From Amphibalanus amphitrite (Eukaryota; Arthropoda; Thecostraca; Balanomorpha; Balanidae), in assembly GCF_019059575.1 (NCBI RefSeq), contig NW_024881586.1:124001-188000 (forward strand): DNA of 64,000 nt. The letters are read 5' to 3'. Each line of letters starts with the position of its first letter. The first letter of the stretch is position 1. A program made the translations under genes and the position numbers. Below the pieces are notes generated by a model. It was given only the letters and a program-made list of their open reading frames with translations, made no database searches and was not told the DNA's origin. Below are positions 11,561-23,400 of this stretch, in pieces.

Positions 11561-11649
11561 AACATAAAAAGTAAATTAGTGTACCTAAACTGGAACAGCT
11601 AGACCCGATAAAGCCACCCTCTGGAAGCGAGTCCCCCGCGATATCTCAC

Positions 11650-12162
11650 CTGGTCAGCTGGCCTGTTCGGCCCGTCAAACTCGTGCAGCTCCTCAATGAA
11701 CACTCCGCTCTCCGCCGACACCATCAGCTGGCTGTCCTGTCCTGCCCCGTCGGCGGACGGCTCCCACTCCCTCAACTTCTCCCTCAACTGGTGCGTCCTC
11801 TTCAGCTGGTTGTACCGCGCGTCGGAGAGGCTCGTCTGACCCGGCTCCTCCGCCAGCGTCGAGAGTGACGCGTCGGAGATGACAGAATCCGCGTCGTCGC
11901 CTCGCGCTGCGTGCTTGTGACCCTGCGCCACCTCGGACGGACTCATGTAGATTGGTTCCGGATCGGCCATGGCTGCTCTGGAGGGGAGGGTGTCCAGCGG
12001 AGGTGGCTCCGGATACCACGGACGGGCCGGAGCCGGAGTCGTGTATTGCGCCAGCTCGCCGTACCAGGGGCGGTCCGAGTCAGAGCGAGACCCGACCGGG
12101 AGCAGACTCGGGTACAGGTCCGTCTCCGGGACACTCTTGATCCCACCGCGTCCGAAGCTCAT
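11650..12162 (-). CDS. Unrecognised coding exon, Ser/Pro/Asp-rich N-terminus
   Basis: A 171-codon open frame ends in phase 0 at a strong CAG|GTGAGA donor (11644-11650). The first ATG is at 12162 (MSFGRGGIKSVPETDLYP). A possible acceptor, CTCACAG, lies 10 bases upstream in the same open frame, so this may instead be an internal exon. Visible features are a Pro/Tyr-rich stretch with RPWY repeated, an acidic Ser-rich segment (DDADSVISDASLSTLAEE), a Lys/Arg/Glu helix (QLKRTHQLREKLREWE) and SGVFIEELHEFDGPN. I do not recognise the family. It could be the start of the gene containing the 5035-6753 exon, since both are minus-strand and end in phase 0, but that is inference. Confidence 0.55.
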
Positions 12163-14467
12163 GAGCGAGCCGCTGTGAGCGGGGACTCACACCTGTGTGC
12201 GGCTGCCGTCTATCCGAGGGTGAACAGGTCACCGCCTCGGGCAAGAAGGGAGCGCGGGGCGCCGCTGAGGTGCTCACTGCTCTCTGCGGCGCTGGTAGGC
12301 GGTCGGGCGGGCGGGACACAGGTGCGAACACACCTGCCCAAGTGTGACGGCGCGGACACTGAGGGGGGGGGGGGGGCACTGAGTCAGGTAGGGGGGGGGG
12401 AGAGGGGATACACAGGCGAGGTCGACCAAGGTCACCCAGGCATTGCCCATGCGCTGTCCACTCATAGGAGACACAAAGAGTGAGGAAAAGAAAAAACGAC
12501 ACTAACAAAGTCGTGAGACATTTCTCACGTTCCCTTCTACGAACTCTGTATAAATTATCAATGCCGAAAGTGAATCACGCTTTTGACCAAACACATTTGT
12601 ACAAAAGAAAAACTTTATTTTTCCGAAAATACACACGTCATACAATATACATTGAGCCGTCATAATTTTGATTTTCCAGAACACGAATGACGCTAAGTTG
12701 CGTTGAAAATACGAAATAAATACATCTTCTGATGGGTGTCCTAACTACCCCAACCAATACATCGATAAATACAGCACACCACATCTATAAGATATTATGG
12801 AACAGCCAGAATTGAGCCAATCACACTGCAGACAGCTAGCACATGAGATGTCATGGTCCGACGCTTAGGACAACGATCAGTGGAGGACGCCATAGAATCG
12901 GATGGCCATCGAGGAGAGGAAATGCCACGGTCGCCAGCGGGCGAGTTCGGACGGAATGGAGACTGACGCTGTTTGTAGAAGATGGATGTTCATAGACGGA
13001 CAGGCCTCCGACAAGATACTGATTGTAGCGATCTTCTATTCGAGCCTGGCTGCTCGGAGGAGACGGTTCACACACACGACAGAGTGGAGACTTAAGACGC
13101 GGTGCTCAGAGTGATTCGCTACCACCTGTTAGTGCTAAAGTACACTGAGATTAGATACTGAGGCTACTAACACAACACTGCCACGTAGAAAACACTACAC
13201 AAAACATTGATGTATGTAGGAATACGGATATACTGACGGGTAGGATGGGGGTTGCGCATGCAAAGTAATATAACACAGATCAACGTGGGAGCCACTACGG
13301 AACTGAAAATATATTCAGTGTGTACTTCCCTAAATATATCTGACGGCGCCTAAATATATCTGACAATGCCCATTGAACAAAATCTAACCACAACATTGTA
13401 CCTGTCATGAAGCTCGTGAAATGTCTTTTACACTGCTATTAAGCTATGGCCTGTAGACAGCACACTGAACATCAAAACACTGATACACGTATTGTAGTAT
13501 GCTTGGAAGGAGCAGTACTGCCAGATGATTGCCAATTAACTATGTCTGCAAAGGACCTCTGTTCCATTACTTCCGCTTGCTACGAAAATAATGCGGCATT
13601 TCGTGATACCCGTTCCATACACCGTTCCCAAACACTTCAGAACTGATTCCTAGGACAGGAACAACCAGTAGTCACCAGGTCAGCCTGTCAGCTTCTACAC
13701 ACACTAAATTACGACATATTGAAAACATTCAGGAGCCTAACCTTACATCTTAAGCTACACCGATGACATCTAGAACTGAACTGGCACTTCAATAAACAGA
13801 AAAATACTATAGCACATGAAACAGTCATCTAGACCGAACTTTTACAGGCTTCAGAGGACAACCAGAGGAAGATATGGGTAGGTTTCTGGCTAAATCACTC
13901 GACTTGATCGCTGGTAGCCACGCTGTTAGGAAAAGACGGAAGCTTCGTACGATTCTTATAGCCAGTGTTAAGTGTTAGACTTCAACGCTGCACAAACGTG
14001 CAGTATTCTGTAGATTAGCATAGGTGATTGTCTGGCAGTGAAGTTGACCGTCCTTATGTACTGAATCATTTCGTCTACAAAAGTGACTGCGCCCAGTTAT
14101 TGTGAAAAATGTCTCACAACCAATGCCAAATCAATTTGCACTATGTTCTGTGGTGTGGTGAAAGCATCCTATGACGAAACAGCCTACCCAATAACCATGT
14201 TATGCGGCGTGATGGTTTAAGTATTGTCTTGTAAGTGATATGTTCTAACCGAGTACTATCCTGGCCAAATACGTAGGTACGGAGATACCACAGCCCGCAG
14301 TTCTGCCCAACGTGGCTCGGTTTTCATCAGTATAAGAGCATCCCACCATTCACCATTCCCGCAGAGCCTCTGGTACAGCTTTCGACAGTTTGATAGTCGG
14401 TCAAACCTCGATAGCCCGGGTCACGTCAGCCCGAAGACGGCCACTATACCGGTGAGTAGTGTCCGCT
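12163..14467. other. Region downstream of cry1, no gene recognised
   Basis: C-rich and G-rich runs occur near 12362-12410. The rest is AT-moderate sequence that may include the cry1 3' UTR, which would read leftward from 14467. A minus-strand AATAAA lies at about 12611-12616, but nothing links it to cry1. No coding frame with homology was seen. Confidence 0.35.
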
Positions 14468-17400
14468 CTAGTGTCCGCCCAGCATATCCTCCAGGGAGGC
14501 GCCCGGCAGGCCGAAGAAGTGCTTGACCTCTGCGTCTCCGGCGGGCATGCAGTGGGGCGGACAGGTGCCCAGCTGCTCGGCAATCTTGGACATCAGCTGG
14601 AGGAGGGAGAAGGCAGGTGTTAGAGGTTCGTCAGGTAGAGTGAGACCTACACACTGCACCAACTGAGACTCAGCAGGTAGAGTGGGAGATAAGGAGGCAC
14701 ACTCTGTAGAGGGGAGGGATATGGCGTGAGGTGATGCCAGGTCACTAAGTAACTAAACAAACTAATGCACAAAATCGTTATACATAATGGTAATGCCAGG
14801 TCATACATAAATTATTCGGTGTTAACAAAATTAGACCACCAAACATTGTTTACGAAACACAAACTCGAAAAAAATGAACTCTAAGCGAACATAGGTAGAT
14901 GGCACAAATTTAACCAAGAATCAAGAATCAAGAAGAATCAAGGTTGTTTGGGCTCTGGAAGAAGACGTCGAGGTCTATGTTGTAGCCCATTTCTTTTTTG
15001 AATCACGCGTTTTTCTACATCAGTTTGATTTCTCTTGGGTCAGTCTTGTCTGTCTGCCCGATGTTTGTCGTATCTTGACTTAAATTGGTTAGATGTTTTA
15101 GCCATCTTGGTGTGAGAGCTTAACAAATTCCATTTATTTATAACTCTTTGTGAGAAAAATCTTCCTCTCTTCAACGTCCGGTGGTGGGGCTTGTACAGTT
15201 TGAGGTAATCTCGCTCTGTTCGGTTTCTAACGTTAAATAATTGGGTGAGGTCACACTCGTGGAGCTGATGGAGGATTTTGTGGGTCTCAAGTAAGTCTCC
15301 CCGTTCTCTTCTCTCTTCTAGGGTGGTAAGCTTAAGCTGTCTCAGCCGCTCTGGATAATTTAACCCTTGCAGTCCCACAACTCTTCTTGTAGCTGCTCTT
15401 TGAACTGTTTCAATCTTCTTGATATTATATTTCTTATATGGAGACCACACTTGGGGACAGAATTCAATGTGAGGGCGAACAAATGTTTTGTATGTGAGAT
15501 TAAACATTGCCGGCCTCAGCTTTTCAAAGGTTCTCCTTACCATGCCCCAACTGGCATATGCTCGTTGGGTGCATTTGTTGATATGTTTGTTGAACTCGAG
15601 CGAGGAGTCAACAATAACACCCAGGTCTCTTTGTTCGTTGGTGTTCTCCAGCTTAGTACCACCGAGCATGTAGACTGGTCTGTCGGACATCATTTGTTTG
15701 GTGCCGATTCGAAGGGTCTGGCACTTAGAAGCATTGCAGCATAGTTTCCATTGACGAGACCAGTGCTCAATCTCTTGGAGATCCCCTTGTAAGCGCTCCA
15801 CATCTTCATGTGACTTGATGTGTCGGTAGATTTTACTGTCATCAGCAAAAATTTGCACCTGGCTAACTATTTGATCCGGCATGTCATTTATAAACAGAAG
15901 GAACAGGGTGGGACCGATCACTGAGCCCTGTGGGACGCCACTTGCCACCTTTGCCCAGCTTGAGTGGGCTCCGTTGACTACAACTCTCTGTTTCCTATCG
16001 TAGAGGAAGTCTTCAAGCCAGTTAAGCAGCTGACCGCCAATCCCTGATCGGTATAATTTATGACAAAGTCTTGCATGTGGTACGGTGTCAAAAGCTTTTG
16101 CAAAGTCTAGATAGACAATGTCTGTAGGTACCTTTTCATCAAGGCTGCGGCTGCAGTCTTCCAAAGTGGAGAGGAGGTTTGTTAAACACGACCTTCCGGA
16201 AACAAATCCGTGTTGGCGTGGGTTCAAAATGTTGTTCTGCAAAATATGACTCATTATTTGTTCATTGACGATTCTTTCCATCACTTTACTGCATATGCAG
16301 GTTAAACTAATTGGGCGGTAGTTTTGGGCTTCAGTTCTTGATCCCTTCTTATGGACTGCTGTGACGTATGCCATTTTCCATAGACGAGGGACATGTCCAG
16401 TGTCCATCGAGTTTTTGAATATGATCCTCAAAGGTACTGCTACATTTTCTGCGAGTTCAGCTAGGAGACGTGGGTGAAGATCATCTGGCCCTGGTGACTT
16501 GTAGGACTTAAGCTCTTTCAGTAGCTTGAGGATATGTTGAAGAGGCATTTCAACTGAATGTAATTCGGGTACATCTGGATGCCGACAGTGGGTGAAAGGA
16601 CACATTTGCTCGTCTGACAGTGAGGAGAAGAATTCGTTGGCGTAAATCAAGTCAGAGTCATCTTCTAACGTGAACACATTCTTGAAGTGTTGGTTGAGGG
16701 CAGCGGCAGTTTCTTCGTATGTTGATGATGGGGTTCCGTCTGCCTTGGTAACTTGCCCTACTGGCTCTCGAACTTTGTTTTTGGAGTTACAGTACGCATA
16801 AAACAGCTTGGGATTAGTTTTGATCTGATGAAAAAGTTTTTCTTCGTGCTTTGCTTTGATGTTACGTAGACCATAATGAGCCTTTTTTCTTGCCTTGATG
16901 TATTTCTTTCTATACCTTTCCAACTCTGGTAGCTTTAACCTCTCTGCCCTCATGTAGGCATTCCAAGCACGGTGTTTCTTTGCAATCTTCCTTTTTGCTT
17001 CATTGTTAAACCACATTTTATTATTATCTCTGCCCCTACACATCGTTTTCACAGGAACACATTCTTTCCGGATTTGCATTAGGTGTTCAACCAGTAAATC
17101 ATACTGCTCATATAAAACTTAGTCGCTGACCGGCCGCGAACCATCCGCCTACGGATTAGGAGACTGACATCTTATCCACTCGGCCGCGCCGTCAGCAACC
17201 AGCCACTAAACTTCAACGACCTATCACCATTTCCAACAAAGCTAGTCCCATAGCCTCTCAGAAAGCCGTTGCGACCATCCGGGACCTGACCGGTCATACC
17301 TTTCGGTTGTGACGTGAGACCACCTCGTGGTTGACCATGCGGCACGGATAGTCCTTGCCGATGATGCAGCCCGCCTCGCGCTGAACTGACAGCGGCGCCT

Positions 17401-20400
17401 CCCACGGCGAGAAAATGTACTCAGTCGGCATCTGGCGCAGCTCCGGCACGTAGCGTCTGGCAGCGTGAGATGGGAGATGAGTTAGAACTCGTGGCCACTG
17501 TCGGGGACACGGTGGTGTCAAGACTGGTGTCAAAACGACACTAAGCTTTCGTAACACTGCAGGTTGATCTACAAATTGAATAAAATCCAACATGAAGTAG
17601 TTGAATTTCGTAAAGGCTTGAGAGCAGCATAACTAAATATGAAGATTGCCTTTTCCTGGACAACCAAAACAAAACTACATACGCGTACGTCTACGTGTAA
17701 CTGTCGATGTAAATGTACGGTTGCAGATCCAATACACGTCTCTGTAGCGTAAACTGTGTCTAGCAGCGGATCACCGGGCACCATGTGTTCACTGTTTGAC
17801 GTTCGTGACAGCGGTCCGGCCATTACGCACCTGATGTACTCGCCGGTGGGCTCAAACATCCGCCCGTAGTTGACCGGTGAGATGGTGTCAGAGGTGTCCA
17901 GGAAGTTCTCAAAGGCGGACGATGAGACCCACATCCAGTTGCCGGCGTTGACCGACCAGTCAGCGTCCAGCAGGTACTCCTGGAACACCTGGATAAAGCG
18001 GGAGCAAGACGTTAGAGCTCTGTCGTGAGGATGCTGGAGCTAATAGGAGCTTGAAATGCATCCTTATTAGCTTGATTTGTCGAAGGAAGAAACATCCAAT
18101 ACCCGATTTAGTTAACGGCAGCTATCGGGAGAACAGTTACCAGAACTCACTACTCAAAGGTTAATATGCCACTTAATAGGCAAGGTTCGCTCCTGCCAAA
18201 CCCGCAAAGATGTCGACATAAATCTATCAATCAATGCAATCATCGTTCAATGAAATGTCCAGTTCCACTAACACTTAGAGAACCTCCCAGTGCAGTTATT
18301 GATTCTTATTTCTTAGACCGTCCCAGTGCAATAACTGACTCTCAAACCATTCATCCCGTTGAGCTACTGACCCCCGGACTATCTACCCACCCAGCGCAGT
18401 CAAAAACCCTTACACCATTCCAGCGATACTGTCCCTCGGACATCAGTATCCTATCCCCTACTGACCCTCAGTCCGTCGACCCAGTTGAGCCAGAGGTCTC
18501 CGCGGGTCAGGAAGCAGCCAATATGATGCTAACCCTCAGACCGTGCCAGAGCTAACTACTCACCCTCAGTCCGTCGACCCAGTTGAGCCAGAGGTCACCC
18601 CGGGTTAGGAAGCAGCTGGTGGCGTTCCGGGCCACGTGGTGGATCCAGCCCTCCTGGATCAGCTGTCGCATGGCGGCGTCGATGAACGGGTAGCCCGTCT
18701 GTCCTTCCTTCCATTGCTGCAGCTGCTGGTCGTCGGTGCGCCAGTTGATGTTCAGGCAGATCGGGTTCGGCTCCATCTGAGACACACAGCAAACGGGCGT
18801 GTTTTTATGCGATGGGTGCGGGCTTCGGCCGAGACTGATGGAGCCTCGGCTGAATATCTTGGGTATCTTTGACAAACAGCGAGTAAAAGTACGTAGTGCG
18901 AATCCCTTGTCAATTGTTCTAGCGAGGGTTTTCTAAAATATATTGTGGAAAATCACTCGGTCGGTATTTCGCCTTATCAAAGGTACCGCATTTTAACCGT
19001 TAGTACCGCAGTACCGTTATATTCCGCATGCGGCGCATACCGAAGAACATTGCGTGGAAGTAGACGAAGGGTCTTACCTGATCATAGTAGGGGTTCTTGA
19101 CGGACATGGTGTAGAAGTACTCTCGCCAGACGAGCTGGACACAGATGCTGAGCGAGTGGCCCTGGGCGTCAGTGCACGCCTGGAACGCCTTCTGGATCTG
19201 GTGGTACATCCTGAATGGAAGAAAGGGGAACCCTCACAAACCAGACTCGCATTACGGGACATAAAGTCACGAACAAGCAACAGCAAATCATTGATATCAT
19301 ATAAATCTGGGCACCATAACTATAAATACCTAAAAATAGTTGATAGTTAAACAACGAGAAAAGAACGAAGCCTGGCTAATCGCCAATCAGGAGTTAAGCC
19401 ATAGTGACTTCAGCGCCTCAAACATATTATCCTTTGTACCCCATCAATCACAAACACCCTAAAGTATGCCCATTAATCCCGTTGTTTCCCCTCTCTTGAC
19501 CCACCGTCTGACTGAGATACAGCCGTGTCGCAGGTAGGCAGACATGCTGCGGGGCGGTCCCAGCAGGTCCGGGCAGTACTGGTTGGGCATCACGATACCA
19601 CGGCTCAGAGCCAGCTCCTCCCAGGCAACCCGCTCGGCCAGTAGCTGGAGGCCCCGCGTCTCGCCGCCCTGGTAGCGCTTCTTGTGCTCGCCCGGTGACG
19701 GCTTCAGGTCGCTCAGTTCAGACACGGGCGGCACTTCGTCAAACAGCTGAAACGGTAGCGGTGTGAGGTTGCTGAACTCAGTCAGACGGTAAACAGAACA
19801 GTCAGGTGCTGACGCCTGACGGCCGGAACAGGGGGTATCAGCATCAGGTAGTTGATGAAAGAAATGAAACTGCCTCAAGTCCCTTCTCTTGCCAGTACCG
19901 TGTGCCCCTCATTAACTGCACTAAGGTTTCGACTCCCACTCACACTAGCTGGCCGGATGCTCCCACACGCCCACATCCAGTGACATCCCGCAATCAACCT
20001 CCAGAAAATGGATGAGCCACTACTTGCTCTGAGTGAACAGTGCTCCCACTCCTCACTTTCGCTGCCAATCTCCCCCTCACCTGGACCGGGTGTCCGTGGG
20101 GCCGGGTCGGGTCGGCCACGGCCAGCTGGCCGGCTCTGAACACCGGGTCACCCTCCGGGGTCGGCGGCAGGCCGATCGACATGGCCACTTGCTGTGAAAG
20201 AAACACCGTATCAAATCAGTGGGGAGGTCTCGTATGTTTGCTGGGGCAGTTGGGGGGGGGGGGGGGGCATCGAAGGCGAAGTCATAATGTGACACTAAAT
20301 AGAGAGCTCAGTAGACATAAACATGAAATAAAAATAGATGCGAGAAAAAGCTGCGAGTTTATTACCTTTTATCACGAAGCGTAAAATGACAATGCAGGCT

Positions 20401-23400
20401 GCTTCTGACAGCAAAACTACAATAAAATTAACCATTGTATGATACCAATTTCTTGATGCTAATAAACTCAATGTTTGAGTGATTTCAGACATACATCCAT
20501 TCGCTTTCACACAGCCCATAATTGAGCACACCAGTGTTGCCTCAGCTTCATTGCAACAGCACGGGACACCAGCAGGTCTCTCGGCTTAATTATAGTCCAC
20601 CAGCAACTTTCCGTCTTTGTTCTCATGTTACGGAGATCATATTTCGCTTTCATTACTGAGAGAACATTCTAGGTAAAACAGCCCTCCTGTACGCCGCCGA
20701 TGTAAATGAGAGCGCTATGGCCCCGAAACTTCTCGCTAAAACAGCATAGCAAGGAATCGAGCCTCGGAAAGTCTCATATATCCCAGTCTCGAGTCAATAG
20801 CCGCTGACGGCCCATCTGCGCAGTGTAGCAGACAGCGAAGCGTCGCGACTTTATGAATCGAGAGTGGGAGGGGAGGGGGAGCGGTAAGTTGCGTGTGGGT
20901 TGTCATACGACGCATCTCAGATAAGCTCAGCGCCGGGTAACTCACGTGAAACATTGAGAAGGTGAGCGGCGGCTCGCCCCCGTTGGCCTCGATCACCTCT
21001 GCCGGGTCCCAGAGGGTGTGCGAGATACGCTCGATAATCTCCACAGCGTGCTCGTCACACCAGGCGCGCACCAGCTCGTCGCGTGGCGCCCAGACCGGCT
21101 CACAGTCCTGTGGAGAACAGACGTCGATTAGTCAAAACCATGGCAGAGAGTCACAAATGTCAGCTTTAGTCCTTTTACGAAATTCCAACTCTAAGCTCGG
21201 TATCTCATCTATCCTTTTTTATGTTGGCTCCCGTGTCACCCAAGTATAAGCCAAGTTCGTGACATTGCAACATCTCTGTAACATCCGCCTCTCCCCAGCC
21301 ATTGAGATTCTACCAGATCCTTCGCATTAAGCTCATAAAGGTCACTGCCATTTCCACAGCCGTCCATCAAAAGGTCATGATCTTCACAACAGCACACTGG
21401 GTCCCTGCTGTCCACACACGCCAACCCCAGCTGCCCAGTACCATAATAATCGGATCAGTCGAGCCGCCTGAATGGACAGCGGGGATTAGTGGGCCCCGTC
21501 TCACCGAACGGCGCCAACGGCCGTTATAAGATACGCTTCGATTTCCATTGAAACAAAGGTAACAAACAAGTTTGCTCATGTTTCCATGGAAACCAAACTG
21601 TTAATCCCTAGACAATGCGGGTAGCGCGTGCTGTGTAGCCGGACCCCCCCCCCCCCTCCCCACTCGCCTGTTCAAAGCTGAGGTGTGTCATGCCATACTC
21701 TGTCCTCATCAGCTGGAGAGCGTCCGTCGGTTTTCCGCGGATGGTGAGCAGCCGTCCGCCGCGGAGCCGCAGCTGGCGGTCCAGGTCCGTCAGAGACTCC
21801 AGCAGGAACGCCAGGCGGTTGTACCCGCTCAGACGCATTCCTGAGGCGATAGATAGATAAAGAAATTATACAATGACATTGACAAAGATACTTACATTCA
21901 TTGGCGTTATCCGCTGTTCCTTGTGGCTTTCACCACGCCTCAGAAAACACAAATGTATATTCTAATGTATGAAATGAAAATGTATATTATAAGAACACGG
22001 ATTGAAAGTATGCTGAATAATTAACACTCACACAAACGGTTATGTACAACACGAATATGTAGAAGAAATCACGGCACCAGTTCGGAAACGTGACATGACT
22101 CGATAAAAGGTCAGTCACGCGATGCAGGCGGCGGTATGTACCTATAGTTGATGGGTACCGTTTTAGGTGACGAGGGTAAGCGGTAATGGGTACCTACTAT
22201 GGACGTCAAACCCCTTGAGACCCCACTTTTTTGCGATAATTTTTTAATGCGTCAACTCTCGTTGACAATATTCTGGCAATGTGTGTTTCAGAACCTGCCG
22301 AAACTTTTATTACTAAGGTATTTTGACGCCAAACGATTATGAAAGGTACTTCTCATTCACTCGTAATGTTAAATTTCACGGAACAAATCTGCTGTTTGGG
22401 TAGAGGCTACGCGCTCATGGGGCGGAGCCACGTAATGACGTCAGCGCTAAGCTCCGCCCTACCCCTCCGGCGCTCCTTGCCCGGCGACCGGTCACTCGCG
22501 TCTCTCGCTCCATTCAGGCTTGATGGTGGGCGGTAGCTGGTAGCGGTAGCGGGCGCTGGTAGATGGCATTTAGAGCAGATGGCGCTGGTGGCGGGGCTCG
22601 AGTGTGGCCGAGCGCAAGCCTCTGCCCGGGCCTGAATTGACCTTAGCATTACGAGTGAATGAGAAGTACCTTCCATAATCGTTTGGCGTCAAAATACCTT
22701 GGTAATAAAAGTTTCGGCAGGTTCTGAAACATACATTGCCAGAATATTGTCAGCGAAAGTTGACGCATTTAAAAATTATCGCAAAAAAGTGGGGTCTCAA
22801 GGGGTTTGACGTTCATAGTAGTTCAGCCAGAGGTGGAGGCAGCGAGCTGCATAGACGAGGCCCATAACAAATGCGATGCGACAAAGGCGTGGATTTATTT
22901 ATCACAAATTGTAGTAATAGGGACATTGATGGCCGAGGGTTCCACAAAACAAACAGCGATGGACCATACCATATCGTATTTCAGGAAAGATACGGTAATG
23001 GCGATGCATAAATTAACTGCGAAAAGCGTGAATGATAGGAACGTGAGTATGACTTCATTTTGGCCCGGAAAAACTGCATCCTCCAGGCAATTTTATCAAG
23101 TAGACATATCACAGTTCGGATGGTTCAAGGTTTGGGGGGGGGGAGGGGTCATCGCATACCCGATGCCGGTTGTCAATCCCGATTTCTCCCTGTCATTAGC
23201 ATCAACAAATGTTTACATGCACCTCGGTCGGGGCCGTACTGGAGTCTGGACAGAGTCAGCACATCGTGTTTTGGTGAGATGGAAAATTTAGTTCAGAGCT
23301 GATGCCAGTATGCACAAAATGGCAGAAGAGGCAAACTAATAGCCATGCCCAGACCTCAGTTATCAGCATGGTAAATTCATATCGGATGCTTGAATTTTCT

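Noticed and set aside
11911..12483. 190-codon plus-strand frame
   Set aside because: It is antisense to the better supported minus-strand exon with a GTGAGA donor and continues into homopolymer runs.
17127..17196. Functional tRNA gene
   Set aside because: The anticodon stem does not pair and the acceptor stem is out of register, so only a tRNA-like relic is claimed.
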